NCBI GenBank assembly: GCA_027622555.1
Contig: JAQBYJ010000015.1
Span: 1 to 64,000, forward strand
From: Verrucomicrobiota bacterium
GTDB lineage: Bacteria > Verrucomicrobiota > Verrucomicrobiia > Opitutales > UBA2995
Direction of reading: 5' to 3'
DNA length: 64,000 bases
The notes below the pieces were generated by a model. The model saw only the letters and a program-made list of their open reading frames with translations, had not been told where the DNA came from and did not search any database. The number at the start of each line of letters is the position of its first letter. Positions within the stretch are counted from its first letter, which is position 1. This document shows positions 1 through 9,632 of the stretch, piece by piece. Position numbers and translations under genes: made by a program.

Positions 1-351
1 TCCCAGCATGATCTAGGTATCCCATTCCAAATGCTCGTCAATCACCGTGCCAAATAAAAATACCGTGGGGTTCTCAGAGAAGTTTATCATGATTACAACT
101 AGTTTAATGAAATATTTTAACAAAAAACCGACCTGAAACGGCGGGAAACGGACACCTATCAAATCCCCGTAGGCTAATCACCAAAAGCTACGGTTTAGAA
201 AACGATCCTCAACCATGCACCAATTCAACTTCCACAAGGTTTTCCAACTGCGGCAGATCTAACTCTTTGGAAACATTTGTTCACAAACCCTCCAATTGAG
301 CAAATCAACCATTCACTATTTTCGTATACCTCCGATAATCCGGGATAAAAT
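1..351. other. Intergenic region, no gene seen
   Basis: I see no supportable gene here. A 25-codon minus-strand frame near 14-90 has no recognisable product. The region lies downstream of the rhamnulokinase stop codon. The heptamer TAGTTTA at 100-106 matches the repeated motif upstream of the TonB-dependent receptor near 63.7 kb, but a single copy may be chance. Confidence 0.5.
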
Positions 352-1836
352 TCATTTTGTCCCTATCAACTCTCTCAGTACTATGACAGGACGGACCCAA
401 CAACCTGATTCAATGGGCTTATACGTTTTGTCAGAGAATGACTCAACAACCATTTGACGACCAGATGCAAGAGAACCGATTTTTCCAGCTCCCCGCAATT
501 GCATGAGGACGTTCCCGAAAGAAGTGGCTTCAATAGGTCCGGCGTAAACAGGACAATTGAGCGCATTTGCGGTACATTGATTTAACAAGTCATTCTGGCT
601 ACCTCCGCCCACGACACGAAGTTCGGTCAAGGACTTTCCCGACAAATCCTTCAACTGATCAAAGACAATTCGGTATTTACAGGCCAGGCTATCGAATACA
701 GTTCGGATATACTGTGCCTTGCTTTCGGGCACGCACTGCTTGTTCCTTCGGCAATAATGCTGAATTCGGCCAGTAATAGGTCCCGGTCTCGCAAAGGAAG
801 CGTCATCAGGATCAATAATGGACCGGAAGGGCTCGGCTTCCCGGGCGAGGTCCATCATCCCATCGTAATCAATATGGTCGCCGGCAGCATGCCATTCTTC
901 TTTCAGCAGTTCCACCAGCCACATCCCGCAAATATTTTTCAGAAACCGCGTGGTTCCCTCCACCCCCGCTTCGTTGGAGTAACTGGCGACTCGCGAATCC
1001 TGATTTATAATAGGCACCTCCGACTCAATTCCCATCAGGGACCATGTACCCGAGCTCAGGAATGCAGGGGCATCTGCTCTTAATGGCGACCCAGCCACCG
1101 CGGATCCGGTATCGTGTCCTGCGACGGCAAAAACCGGAACAGGACCAAGCCCTGTCTGTTCCTGAATCAAAGGAAGGAGCGTCCCGATTCTCGTGCCGGG
1201 TTCAGTGATGGGTTTAAACAACTGTTTTGGAAAATCTAGTGCCTCGATCAGAACATCTGACCAAGCTCCCGTTTTTGGATTGAGCAATTGGCTAGTGCTG
1301 GCCATGGAGCGTTCTTGGATTTTTTCGCCGCACAACCAGTAGTTAAAGAGGTCAGGCATAAACAATAAGTCACTCGCTTGATTAAGTACTTCGCTTCGCA
1401 ATTCTTTTTCAGAAAACAGCTGGTTAATCGAATTGAAAAAAATGAACTGGATACCGGTCTCCTGGTATATGGTTTCGCGGGAGATTATTTTTTGGATACG
1501 CTCCTCGATGCCTTCGGTTCGCTTGTCCCGGTACATAAACGGATTCCCAAGAAGACGACCTTCTTTATCGAGCAGCGCGTAGTCCACTCCCCACGTATCA
1601 ACTCCAATACCTGCAATGCGGTCGCCGTAGGTAACACAGGCTTTTTTTAGCCCCTCAATAACATGGGTAAGGATATTCTCCACATCCCAATGCCAGGAGC
1701 CCGAATCTTCAATTCCCTTCGTCGGGAAACGATTCATTTCCTGAAGTTCGATTCGTTGATCGTCAACGATTCCAGCCATAACCCGGCCACTCGTTGCCCC
1801 GAGATCAATCGCTAGGTAAACGGAGGCTGGGTTCAT
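352..1836 (-). CDS. rhaB: Rhamnulokinase (FGGY family)
   Basis: Phosphorylates L-rhamnulose with ATP to L-rhamnulose 1-phosphate, the second step of L-rhamnose catabolism, in the cytoplasm. The 494-residue length is normal for the family. The N-terminal phosphate loop has GATSGR at residues 13-18, the sugar-side motif GVDTWGVDY is at 78-86, and AGHDTGSAV carries the likely catalytic base Asp242. A glycine-rich ATP motif (VVGGGSQND) sits in the C-terminal lobe. The WGVDY and YRDKRT signatures favour rhamnulokinase over fuculokinase or xylulokinase, and the adjacent isomerase and aldolase agree. It is the last gene of the minus-strand operon, 48 bp after the aldolase/dehydrogenase fusion. Confidence 0.93.
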   Translation of the reverse strand: MNPASVYLAIDLGATSGRVMAGIVDDQRIELQEMNRFPTKGIEDSGSWHWDVENILTHVIEGLKKACVTYGDRIAGIGVDTWGVDYALLDKEGRLLGNPFMYRDKRTEGIEERIQKIISRETIYQETGIQFIFFNSINQLFSEKELRSEVLNQASDLLFMPDLFNYWLCGEKIQERSMASTSQLLNPKTGAWSDVLIEALDFPKQLFKPITEPGTRIGTLLPLIQEQTGLGPVPVFAVAGHDTGSAVAGSPLRADAPAFLSSGTWSLMGIESEVPIINQDSRVASYSNEAGVEGTTRFLKNICGMWLVELLKEEWHAAGDHIDYDGMMDLAREAEPFRSIIDPDDASFARPGPITGRIQHYCRRNKQCVPESKAQYIRTVFDSLACKYRIVFDQLKDLSGKSLTELRVVGGGSQNDLLNQCTANALNCPVYAGPIEATSFGNVLMQLRGAGKIGSLASGRQMVVESFSDKTYKPIESGCWVRPVIVLRELIGTK

Positions 1837-1884
1837 TATCGGTTGGTATCGGCTGTTGGGAATAAATAAAATAATTACTTCAAA

Positions 1885-4074
1885 CTATCGCAGAAATCCA
1901 TCCGCAAGGCCACCATCGACGGGGATGACATGACCGGTTGTTTTCGAAAGAGCTCCGGTAAGCAAGAGGTAAGCTGCTTCGGCTTGATCGGCAGGTGTGA
2001 TGGGCGACTTAGTGAGAGTTCGCTGAGCGTAGAATTCCGCCAACTTGTTTCGCAAGCTGTTATCGTCATCGCTTTCGTTGAACACGATATCGTATTTAAT
2101 CAATGAAGATATGACACGATCACGAGGGAACATCGTGCTTCCTTTGACCACGGTAGCGGGTGCAATCGCGTTTACGCGAATGTTTGGGGACAATTCAATG
2201 GCAAGTTCACGAACCAGGTGATTAGCGGCAGCCTTACTGGTGTCGTAGGCCACACTCCCTTTCTTCGATACCACCGCGTTGGCGCTGGTAGTCAGGACCA
2301 CATTGCCCGTGAGACCTTGAAGATCAAACACGTGCTCCTTCATCGCATCGACCACAATGTAACTACCCTTCACGTTGATATCAAACGTCTGAGAAAAACG
2401 ATCGTCAGCAATATGCCCGGTATTGTCAGGTGGCACAAAAATACCAGCGGTCACCACCACGGAATCGACGCCGCCATAGGCAAGAATGGCTTCTTCGATC
2501 ATTGCCTCTACGGAATTGCGATCAGTAATATTCACCGCCGATGCGATAGCTGGTCCACACGAAGATATTCCGCTACCGGCTACTCCGATACCTTCCCCAT
2601 GTTTAGCGGTAATCGCTACCACCGTGCTCTCTGCAGCTTCCAAACTAAGATCCGCTGCGACAACATGAGCACCTTCCGGCACGATGCGTTCCGCAATTTC
2701 ACGACCGATGCCATTTCCGGCACCAACTACTGCAATCACCTGACGAGCCAAGGACTGTTCCGGAGGCATACGACGAAGTTTTGCTTCTTCAAGTTGCCAG
2801 TACTCAATATCAAATGCTTCCTGCTCGGGCAATCCACGGTAACGGTCTACTGCTTCAGCACCACGCATTACTTCAATAGCACAATTATAAAACTCCGCGG
2901 TAACGCGCGATTCACTTTTGTTTTTACCCCACGCGATCATTCCCAAACCCGGAATCAAAACCACCGTAGGCACCGCGGCGCGAATCTCCGGTGAGTCGGC
3001 ATGCTTACAACGATCGTAATAGGCCTGATAGTCTTCTACATACTTCGCCAACCCTTCTTCAATTTTTCCCTTAAGTTGATCGAACGATTCGGACGATGCA
3101 TCCCAATCAATATAGAGCGGTTTTATTTTCGTTCGTAAAAAATGATCCGGACAACTCGTGCCCAATTCAGCCAGCCGTGCCGCATCGAAAGAATTTACGA
3201 ATTGCATCATCGTTTCATCCGTCTGAATCGTTCCAATGAAGCGCTGGTCTTTTGAAACCTTCCCACGAAGCCACGGCAACAGCTTAACAAAATAGCTACG
3301 TCTTTGGGATTCGGATACCTGACCGTATTTCATACCACCGAATACCGGCTTCCCTTCGGAGGCTTTTTCAATGAAAGCAGATGCCCGCTCAATGAGATCC
3401 AAAGTTAATTGATAACAGGCTTTGTCGTCATCCGCCCAATTAATAACCCCATGCTGCCCCATCATGATCGCCTTACATCGAGCATTACTAGCGATGACAT
3501 CACGGTAACTCAAACCGAGATCAAACCCCGGGCGTTGCCATTCAGTCCACACCATGTCGTCGCCGTAAATCTCCTCAGTCAACTGTGCGCCTCTTTCAGC
3601 AGCTGCAATGGCGATCACCATATTCGGATGCATATGGTCTACGTGCCTTCCCGGAATAAAAGCGTGCAAGGGTGTATCGATGGAGGATGCCCGCGGATTG
3701 AGGCCATAAGTGCAGTGTTTATACATCGCTACCATCTCATCCTCGATATCGGTTTTCACACCAGACACGGGAGCATTTCTGTAAATACCTTCGAGGCTGA
3801 AGACCTTATCCATATACAAGGACGCGAAGTTTTCATCCTTGGAGGTGCGCAAATCACCTCCGGATCCTTTTACCCAAAGCACATCGACCTCAGCTCCGGT
3901 AAGAGGATCTTTCTCAACGGCTTTACTTGAGGTGTTTCCACCGCCCGTGTTGGTGATCCGTAGATCTGATCCCAGGATGTTTGATCGATAGGTCAGTCGC
4001 TGCAGGGGAGTCATCCCCTCAACAACAGAATCATCCCATAGATAGTTTACATGCTTATAATTAGATGTGCTCAT
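1885..4074 (-). CDS. rhaEW: Bifunctional rhamnulose-1-phosphate aldolase / lactaldehyde dehydrogenase (RhaEW type)
   Basis: A 729-residue fusion. The N-terminal class II aldolase domain (about 1-420) should split L-rhamnulose 1-phosphate into DHAP and L-lactaldehyde; it shows GGGNTSSK near residue 44 and the zinc-binding stretch HVDHMHPN. The C-terminal short-chain dehydrogenase domain (about 465-729) shows a GAGNGIG nucleotide loop and the catalytic pair in YDTSK, and should oxidise or reduce the lactaldehyde. This arrangement is the known aldolase/dehydrogenase fusion of bacterial rhamnose operons. Its ATG overlaps the stop of the preceding aldolase gene by 4 bp (ATGA), so translation is probably coupled. 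Which direction the dehydrogenase runs cannot be seen from sequence. Confidence 0.92.
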   Translation of the reverse strand: MSTSNYKHVNYLWDDSVVEGMTPLQRLTYRSNILGSDLRITNTGGGNTSSKAVEKDPLTGAEVDVLWVKGSGGDLRTSKDENFASLYMDKVFSLEGIYRNAPVSGVKTDIEDEMVAMYKHCTYGLNPRASSIDTPLHAFIPGRHVDHMHPNMVIAIAAAERGAQLTEEIYGDDMVWTEWQRPGFDLGLSYRDVIASNARCKAIMMGQHGVINWADDDKACYQLTLDLIERASAFIEKASEGKPVFGGMKYGQVSESQRRSYFVKLLPWLRGKVSKDQRFIGTIQTDETMMQFVNSFDAARLAELGTSCPDHFLRTKIKPLYIDWDASSESFDQLKGKIEEGLAKYVEDYQAYYDRCKHADSPEIRAAVPTVVLIPGLGMIAWGKNKSESRVTAEFYNCAIEVMRGAEAVDRYRGLPEQEAFDIEYWQLEEAKLRRMPPEQSLARQVIAVVGAGNGIGREIAERIVPEGAHVVAADLSLEAAESTVVAITAKHGEGIGVAGSGISSCGPAIASAVNITDRNSVEAMIEEAILAYGGVDSVVVTAGIFVPPDNTGHIADDRFSQTFDINVKGSYIVVDAMKEHVFDLQGLTGNVVLTTSANAVVSKKGSVAYDTSKAAANHLVRELAIELSPNIRVNAIAPATVVKGSTMFPRDRVISSLIKYDIVFNESDDDNSLRNKLAEFYAQRTLTKSPITPADQAEAAYLLLTGALSKTTGHVIPVDGGLADGFLR

Positions 4075-4835
4075 AAGAAATTTAAAATCTGTCTGCGATA
4101 CTCCTCGTCAGGGCGACCCACGATACGGGCCACTTCTTCTGGTGGCATGAAAACCGGTAATCCGTTTTTGCTGATTGATGCTGCTCCGACAAAAACCTGG
4201 GCTGTCTTTTCCATCATGATCATGGCACCCCACGCTGCATCGGCCGTTGGCCCCAGGGTTATGAGTCCATGATTTTGGCAGAGAATCGAATTCGGCGCTA
4301 TTCCGTTTTCGGCGATAAAAACACGTGTCCGTTTTGCAATCTCCCGAGCCAGGTCCACGCCAGGATCGACATAAGGGATCCACAGCGACTTGGCCTGACA
4401 GCAGACCACCTGATCCGGTATAACACGTTGATCAGCGAAAATTTGTCCGTGCTCGCTGCAGAGTATCTGATTCACCGCAACCGGATGGGTATGCGCGACA
4501 AATTTAACTCCGGGCAATGTAAGGAGCCAGGCATGAAACATAGCCTCTACAGAAGGTTTTACCCCTGTCTGATTTACTCGCGATTCGAGTAGAATTGCAT
4601 CAGAGTCTGTAATAGCTTCGGACAATTCGGCAGCTTCGATAAGCTTTTCAAAATTGCAAATAGCGATCCCATCACGAGTCAGAGATCCAAGCGAGTGCCC
4701 ACTTCCCTTCACTGCAAAAGCGGAGTCATTCAAACGTGTGGAAGCATTGCCTTCACCAAGAATTGCCAGGTGCCACTCGGGACTACCCAACTGGTGACAT
4801 AAACTCAAAAGAGATTCAAAAGATGCTTCGTTCAT
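4071..4835 (-). CDS. Second class II aldolase/adducin-family protein in the rhamnose operon
   Basis: A single-domain class II aldolase of 254 residues from the ATG at 4835; a longer form from a TTG at 4889 is possible but would eat into the divergent promoter. Zinc-site motifs are visible: HTHP in the centre (FVAHTHPVAVNQ) and NHG in CQNHGLITLG. Relatives act on fuculose-, rhamnulose- or ribulose-phosphates. It is the first gene of the minus-strand operon and overlaps the fusion aldolase that follows, so it is surely co-expressed. Because that fusion already has an aldolase domain, this one may take another 6-deoxy sugar phosphate such as L-fuculose 1-phosphate, or may be a redundant enzyme. 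The substrate is inference only. Confidence 0.82.
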   Translation of the reverse strand: MNEASFESLLSLCHQLGSPEWHLAILGEGNASTRLNDSAFAVKGSGHSLGSLTRDGIAICNFEKLIEAAELSEAITDSDAILLESRVNQTGVKPSVEAMFHAWLLTLPGVKFVAHTHPVAVNQILCSEHGQIFADQRVIPDQVVCCQAKSLWIPYVDPGVDLAREIAKRTRVFIAENGIAPNSILCQNHGLITLGPTADAAWGAMIMMEKTAQVFVGAASISKNGLPVFMPPEEVARIVGRPDEEYRRQILNFL

Positions 4836-4837
4836 TG

Positions 4838-4893
4838 TTTGCAAGATATCGGCTAATAGGCGAAAAATAGTCAAATCAAAAGTTTGCAATATC
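4838..4893. promoter_or_regulatory. Divergent promoter with 44-bp-spaced direct repeat, candidate DeoR operator
   Basis: The 87 bp between the aldolase start (4835) and the regulator start (4923) must hold both promoters. Two near-identical copies lie here: GTTTGCAAGATAT at 4838-4850 and GTTTGCAATATC at 4882-4893, starting 44 bp apart, about four helical turns. Direct repeats on one DNA face are typical of DeoR-family operators. Assignment to the adjacent regulator is inference. Confidence 0.45.
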
Positions 4894-4922
4894 TTTCATA
4901 ATCTTCCAATTTCGGCCATATC

Positions 4923-5678
4923 ATGCAAGCCGAGCACCGCCACAAGTTAATCGAAGAATACCTACAAAAAGTAGAATTCGCTTCCTTGGAAGAGTTATCG
5001 GAAAAGGTTGATGCTTCCCTATCAACCGTGCGGCGGGATCTAGGCCAGCTGGCCGATACCGGACGAATCAAGCGCACGCATGGCGGAGCGCGGCTCATAC
5101 AAGCGGCCAACAAGGAGTTTATTTTTTCTCAGCGCCAGAAGGTTGAAAGAGACGCGAAGGAACGGGTTGCAGTGTTGTGCGCCAGTTTGATCCCTCCGAA
5201 TCAGAACGTCTTTCTCGATGCTGGAACGACCATCTTTGAAGTCGCTCGGAAGCTTGAGAATAAAACGCCACACATAGTAACCAACAGTTTATCCATCGCC
5301 AATCACTACGCGGCCCACCGGGAAATTGAGGTCGTCGTGACAGGAGGCGTAATCTACCCACGCCTGCAAGTGCTTGTCGGCGAATTGGCAGTAAAAGCCT
5401 ACCGATCATTAAGCGCGGACATAGCCATACTCGGTGGAGGCGGTGCAACCGAGGACGGAATCATGAACTCGCATATGCTTTTAATAGATATTCAAACGGC
5501 TATGATAGAATCAGCCAAAAAGATCGTGTTCTGCCTCGATGCCAGCAAAATTGGTCGACATTCATTTACACATTTATGTGGCTGGAAATCGGTCGACGTC
5601 TTGGTCACAAACAAAGAGGCACCTAAAAATCTCATTACCCACATAAAGAAACAAGGCGTGGAAATTTTGCTCGCCTAA
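4923..5678 (+). CDS. DeoR-family transcriptional regulator of the rhamnose cluster
   Basis: A 251-residue DeoR/GlpR-type regulator. The winged helix-turn-helix is at about 5-57 with the recognition helix STVRRDL at 34-40 and the usual KRTHGGA wing. The C-terminal sugar-phosphate-sensing DeoRC domain shows the typical FLDAGTT effector loop. Such proteins normally repress and release DNA on binding a phosphorylated sugar intermediate, here probably rhamnulose 1-phosphate or DHAP. It is divergent from the kinase/aldolase genes and lies 32 bp upstream of the isomerase, so it likely controls both arms and itself. Confidence 0.88.
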   Translation: MQAEHRHKLIEEYLQKVEFASLEELSEKVDASLSTVRRDLGQLADTGRIKRTHGGARLIQAANKEFIFSQRQKVERDAKERVAVLCASLIPPNQNVFLDAGTTIFEVARKLENKTPHIVTNSLSIANHYAAHREIEVVVTGGVIYPRLQVLVGELAVKAYRSLSADIAILGGGGATEDGIMNSHMLLIDIQTAMIESAKKIVFCLDASKIGRHSFTHLCGWKSVDVLVTNKEAPKNLITHIKKQGVEILLA

Positions 5679-5710
5679 CACATCATTCCTCCAGAAATCT
5701 CAACAATTTT

Positions 5711-6967
5711 ATGACAACCGATTCCAATTACGCATCCGCAAAAGAACAATATGCAACCATCGGTGTAGATACTGATACAGCCCTTGAACAACTGGCAAAG
5801 ATTCCGATTTCTGTGCACTGCTGGCAAGGAGATGATGTTGCTGGCTTTGAAGGTGACTCAGCCATAACCGGAGGAGGCATCATGGCAACCGGGAACTATC
5901 CGGGTCGGGCCAGAACAATTGATGAACTGCGCAGCGACCTGGAAATGGTTTACTCTTTAGTGCCAGGTAAACACCGCCTCAACCTGCACGCCAGCTACCT
6001 CGATCATGGCGGTAAAAAGATAGACAGGACGGAGATTGAAGAATCTCACTTCCAATCCTGGGTCGACTGGGCCAAAGCACAGGAACTCGGACTCGACTTC
6101 AACCCCACTTACTTTTCCCACCCTCTCGCAAACGATGGGTTTACCCTCTCCCACCCCGACAAACATATACGTGATTTCTGGATCGAGCATGGTAAACGAA
6201 GCCGAAAGATTGGTGCATTCTTTGGCCGCGAACTCAACAACACTTGCGTCACTAATATCTGGATACCCGATGGACTTAAAGACACGCCGGCAGATAGAAG
6301 AGGCCCACGCGAGTTACTCACAGAATCTCTTAACGCCACTCTGGAAGAAAAACTGAACCCGGCCCACAATTTGGATGCAGTAGAATGCAAACTCTTCGGC
6401 CTGGGATCAGAAAGCTACGTGGTTGGTTCCCATGAATTCTACCTGGGTTATGCCATTAAAAACCAGACCGTGCTCTGTCTCGATGCAGGCCACTTTCACC
6501 CCACTGAATCGATTGCGGACAAAATCTCGTCGGTCATGCTCTACGTACCCAGACTCTTGTTACACGTCAGCCGAGGTGTACGCTGGGACAGCGACCACGT
6601 AATCGTTCTGAACGACGATCTACAGTCAATCGCACGAGAATTGGTAGTTGGGAACTACCTGGAGCGCACTCATGTTGGACTTGATTTCTTTGATGCCAGC
6701 ATTAACCGGGTAGCTGCCTGGTCAATTGGCACCCGCAACATTCTGCGCGCTTTATTGATAGCTTTGCTTGAGCCAACTACGAAATTGCAAAACCTGGAAA
6801 GTGAAGGCAATTATACTTCCCGAATGGCGCTATTTGAATCACTCAAGTCCATGCCCTTCGGTGCCGTATGGAATCACTATTGCGAATCCCAGGAGACGCC
6901 GGTGGATCTAGGTTTAATGACACCGATTGATTCGTATGAGAAAGAAGTGCTCGCAAAGAGAAGTTAA
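5711..6967 (+). CDS. rhaA: L-rhamnose isomerase
   Basis: Interconverts L-rhamnose and L-rhamnulose, first step of the pathway, using Mn2+ in a TIM barrel. The 418-residue length matches the Escherichia coli RhaA type. Diagnostic stretches are visible: [12 protein letters not shown] near the N-terminus, [11 protein letters not shown], the metal-binding [11 protein letters not shown] region and [13 protein letters not shown]. It follows the regulator by 32 bp on the same strand. No rhamnose mutarotase and no rhamnose transporter gene is present in this window. Confidence 0.95.
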   Translation: MTTDSNYASAKEQYATIGVDTDTALEQLAKIPISVHCWQGDDVAGFEGDSAITGGGIMATGNYPGRARTIDELRSDLEMVYSLVPGKHRLNLHASYLDHGGKKIDRTEIEESHFQSWVDWAKAQELGLDFNPTYFSHPLANDGFTLSHPDKHIRDFWIEHGKRSRKIGAFFGRELNNTCVTNIWIPDGLKDTPADRRGPRELLTESLNATLEEKLNPAHNLDAVECKLFGLGSESYVVGSHEFYLGYAIKNQTVLCLDAGHFHPTESIADKISSVMLYVPRLLLHVSRGVRWDSDHVIVLNDDLQSIARELVVGNYLERTHVGLDFFDASINRVAAWSIGTRNILRALLIALLEPTTKLQNLESEGNYTSRMALFESLKSMPFGAVWNHYCESQETPVDLGLMTPIDSYEKEVLAKRS

Positions 6968-6997
6968 GCTACAAAGATTTTAGGCAAGATTTACATT

Positions 6998-7774
6998 ATG
7001 GATATCAAAGGCAAAGCAGCAGTGATTACGGGAGCAAGCCGAGGTGTAGGCGCAGCAACAGCATTGGCCCTGGCGAAAGGCGGTTGTTCCGTTCTGATTA
7101 ACTACGGCAATTCAAAGGAAGCAGCGGAAAAGGTGCGTGCTGAGGCGGACAGCTCGGGAGTCAAAGCCATCCTTTATCAAGGCGATGTCGCGGACGATTC
7201 CGTATGCCGCGGAATGATGCAAATGGCCGCTGACACCTTTGGGAGGCTCGATATCTTGGTGAACAATGCCGGAACAACGGACTTTATTCCTCATTCTGAT
7301 TTGGAAGCAGTGACTGACGACGTCTGGTCACGTATCATGGACGTAAACCTGAAGGGCCCCTTCCAGTGTGCTCGGGCGGCGAAGCCATTTTTAGATGCCT
7401 CTGGAAACGGAGAAATTGTCACCGTATCAAGCGCGGCAGCCTTTAACGCTGCTGGTAGCTGCATCCCCTACTCTTGCTCAAAAGCGGCCGTGGTTAATAT
7501 GACCATTTCGTTAGCTCGAGTGTTTGGACCACAAACGCGAGTAAACTCCGTGGCTCCCGGCATCATCAAGGGAGACTGGCTCAGAAAAGGACTCGGTGAA
7601 AACTACGACAAAAAAATTGCTCAAAAAGAAAACGTAACCCCACTGAAAAACGTTTGTGCACCAGAAGATGTGGCAGATGCCATTCTTAGCATTATTACAG
7701 GTTCTGACTTGGTAACCGGCCAGACACTGCTCATCGACGGAGGATTTGAAATCGGCAACCAAGCGCTGCATTAA
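6998..7774 (+). CDS. Short-chain dehydrogenase/reductase
   Basis: A 258-residue classical SDR. It has the cofactor loop TGASRGVGAA at about 12-21, NNAG near residue 90, a catalytic serine in VSSAAA and the pair Tyr/Lys in YSCSKAA, and ends with DGG near the C-terminus as fatty-acyl/sugar SDRs do. It is 30 bp after rhaA and surely co-transcribed, so it may oxidise rhamnose or lactaldehyde, or reduce a product of the pathway. The sequence alone does not settle the substrate; annotation as a 3-oxoacyl-ACP reductase would be a default name only. Its stop lies 10 bp from the stop of the convergent sulfatase. Confidence 0.85.
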   Translation: MDIKGKAAVITGASRGVGAATALALAKGGCSVLINYGNSKEAAEKVRAEADSSGVKAILYQGDVADDSVCRGMMQMAADTFGRLDILVNNAGTTDFIPHSDLEAVTDDVWSRIMDVNLKGPFQCARAAKPFLDASGNGEIVTVSSAAAFNAAGSCIPYSCSKAAVVNMTISLARVFGPQTRVNSVAPGIIKGDWLRKGLGENYDKKIAQKENVTPLKNVCAPEDVADAILSIITGSDLVTGQTLLIDGGFEIGNQALH

Positions 7775-7784
7775 TTCCTAAATC

Positions 7785-9335
7785 TCAAAGCTTACCAGGA
7801 GCCTCTTTTTCAAGGATCGCCCTCAGTTCCTTAACCTTCTCAGGATACCGGCTTGCCAAGTTGTTTTGCTCCATAGGATCTTCGGTCAGATGAAACAAGA
7901 AGCCTCCCTTTGGAACAGGTGTATTTTCATTCTTATCGATCCCAAGACGATGACGTACGGTGCCAGACTTTCCGGGTGGTATGTATTTCCAATTTCCTTG
8001 CCGAATAGCGATGTCCTCGAGCGCTTCTTCAACCAGATAATCTCTTCCAGTCGGTGATTCTCCTAATAAAGCCGGTAACATATTTTGGCTATCATCGCTA
8101 GCACCCTTGGGTAGCTTCTTACCAACCAGCGCGGCGATGGAAGCAAAGAGGTCTACCTGGCTTACAATAGCCTCCGAGATTCCGGATTCAATAGTACCAG
8201 GCCAGGATACAATAAATGGCATGCGGGTGCCACCTTCCCAACGACCGTACTTTCCTCCGCGCCACGGGCCGGCGGCCTTGTGGTCTCCCTGCATTTCAAT
8301 GGCACTGTCCCAATAGCCATCAAAAAGCACTGGGCCATTGTCGCTCGAAAGAATGATCAAGGTGTTCTCGGTGAGTCCGTTTTCTTCCACCGCAAGAACA
8401 ATCTGTTTCACGCACCAGTCAAACTCCATGATCGCATCACCACGGGGTCCCAGACTGGAGGAACCTAGAAAACGCGGATGCGGTAAGCGCGGGACATGAT
8501 TATCGTGAGTCGCGAAATACAGAAAGAAAGGTTTGTCCTTTTCGCGCTCGATAAAACCGACCGCTTTTTCAACAAACCGGTCAGCCATATCTTCATCTTT
8601 AAATCGTGCTTTTTGTCCACCAGTCATCGTACCAATGCGGCTGACATTGTTGACGATCGTTCCTGAGTGTTGTTCGTCAGCCTGGACTTTTAGCAGATGC
8701 GGATGAGAAATGCCTGTTGGTTCGTTACCTACAGGATCCCCATAACTCACTGAGATGGGATCATTGGGATCCAGGTCCTGGATGAATCCGTTTTCGATAT
8801 AAACCGAAGGAACCCTGTCGCCGGTGGCGGCAATGTGAAAAGAGTATTCGAAACCTACTTCACGCGGTCCCGGTTTAATCTCACCATTCCAATCCAAAGG
8901 TTCAGCGGCACTTCCCAATCCCAAGTGCCATTTACCCACGAGCGCGGTTGCGTAACCTTCGTCCCGGAGAAAGCTGGCTATGGTTGGTTTTTGGGGATCA
9001 ATAATGAGTGGGGCGTTCCCAGGTAGAATCTTTGCGTTCTTGTTACGAAATGCATATTGGCCTGTAAGGAGAGAATACCGGGACGGCGTACAAGTAGCAG
9101 CGGAGCAGTAACCGGATAGAAAGCGTAAGCCGTTCGCCGCCAATTTGTCGGTATAGGCCGTATCAGCGCCAGTGCCACCATAGCAACTGAAGTCACCGTA
9201 GCCAATATCGTCAGCATAAATGAAAATAATATTAGGCTTATCCGCGGCTTGGACACTTTGTAGTGAACCGACGCCCACCAACAGGACCAACGTAGGGTAA
9301 ATCAATTTAGTAAGAGTATGTGCGAGACGAATCAT
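7785..9335 (-). CDS. Exported S1-type sulfatase
   Basis: A 516-residue arylsulfatase-family enzyme that should hydrolyse sulfate esters, probably on a glycan, outside the cytoplasm. A signal peptide spans about residues 1-30 (ending VQA). The metal-binding start DDIGYGD follows, and the sulfatase signature is CTPSR with Cys82 as the residue converted to formylglycine, then TGQYAF. GKWHLG and SSDNGP are further conserved blocks. It closely resembles the sulfatase at 46831-48369 along its whole length, so the two are paralogues. It is convergent with the rhamnose genes, so co-regulation is not evident, though sulfated rhamnose polymers are a reasonable guess for the substrate. Confidence 0.93.
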   Translation of the reverse strand: MIRLAHTLTKLIYPTLVLLVGVGSLQSVQAADKPNIIFIYADDIGYGDFSCYGGTGADTAYTDKLAANGLRFLSGYCSAATCTPSRYSLLTGQYAFRNKNAKILPGNAPLIIDPQKPTIASFLRDEGYATALVGKWHLGLGSAAEPLDWNGEIKPGPREVGFEYSFHIAATGDRVPSVYIENGFIQDLDPNDPISVSYGDPVGNEPTGISHPHLLKVQADEQHSGTIVNNVSRIGTMTGGQKARFKDEDMADRFVEKAVGFIEREKDKPFFLYFATHDNHVPRLPHPRFLGSSSLGPRGDAIMEFDWCVKQIVLAVEENGLTENTLIILSSDNGPVLFDGYWDSAIEMQGDHKAAGPWRGGKYGRWEGGTRMPFIVSWPGTIESGISEAIVSQVDLFASIAALVGKKLPKGASDDSQNMLPALLGESPTGRDYLVEEALEDIAIRQGNWKYIPPGKSGTVRHRLGIDKNENTPVPKGGFLFHLTEDPMEQNNLASRYPEKVKELRAILEKEAPGKL

Positions 9336-9632
9336 AATGGACTATTTAGATAAAAAGGTGCCTGGGGAGATCCAAAGAAAAGGTATATATTTTATAGCGA
9401 TCTGGTATTGGGAAGCTTTTTGATCAATGTAAGTTGTGGCAAAGAGCAAAACCGTATCCCTGGTTATGTCTAGGTTTTCCACCAGATATTTGTTTAAACT
9501 GCTCTCTAAAAGGTTGAACCAATCGGAAATGAAAAATTTTCACCTGGATTGCCGATGAAATAGTTGCCAGAGGTTTCCGAACCCACCAAGGTTGCCAGTT
9601 AACCCCACTACATCCATATATTTAGTGCTTCA
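9336..9632. other. Divergent intergenic region
   Basis: These 297 bp separate two divergent genes and must carry both promoters. I see no strong hairpin, no clear operator and no small gene. The words GTTGCCAG occur twice (around 9563 and 9592), which may be chance. Confidence 0.4.

Noticed and set aside
2218-2994. Long plus-strand open frame of 258 codons inside the aldolase/dehydrogenase fusion
   Set aside because: It lies antisense to a strong rhaEW match and has no protein-like motif; a shadow frame.
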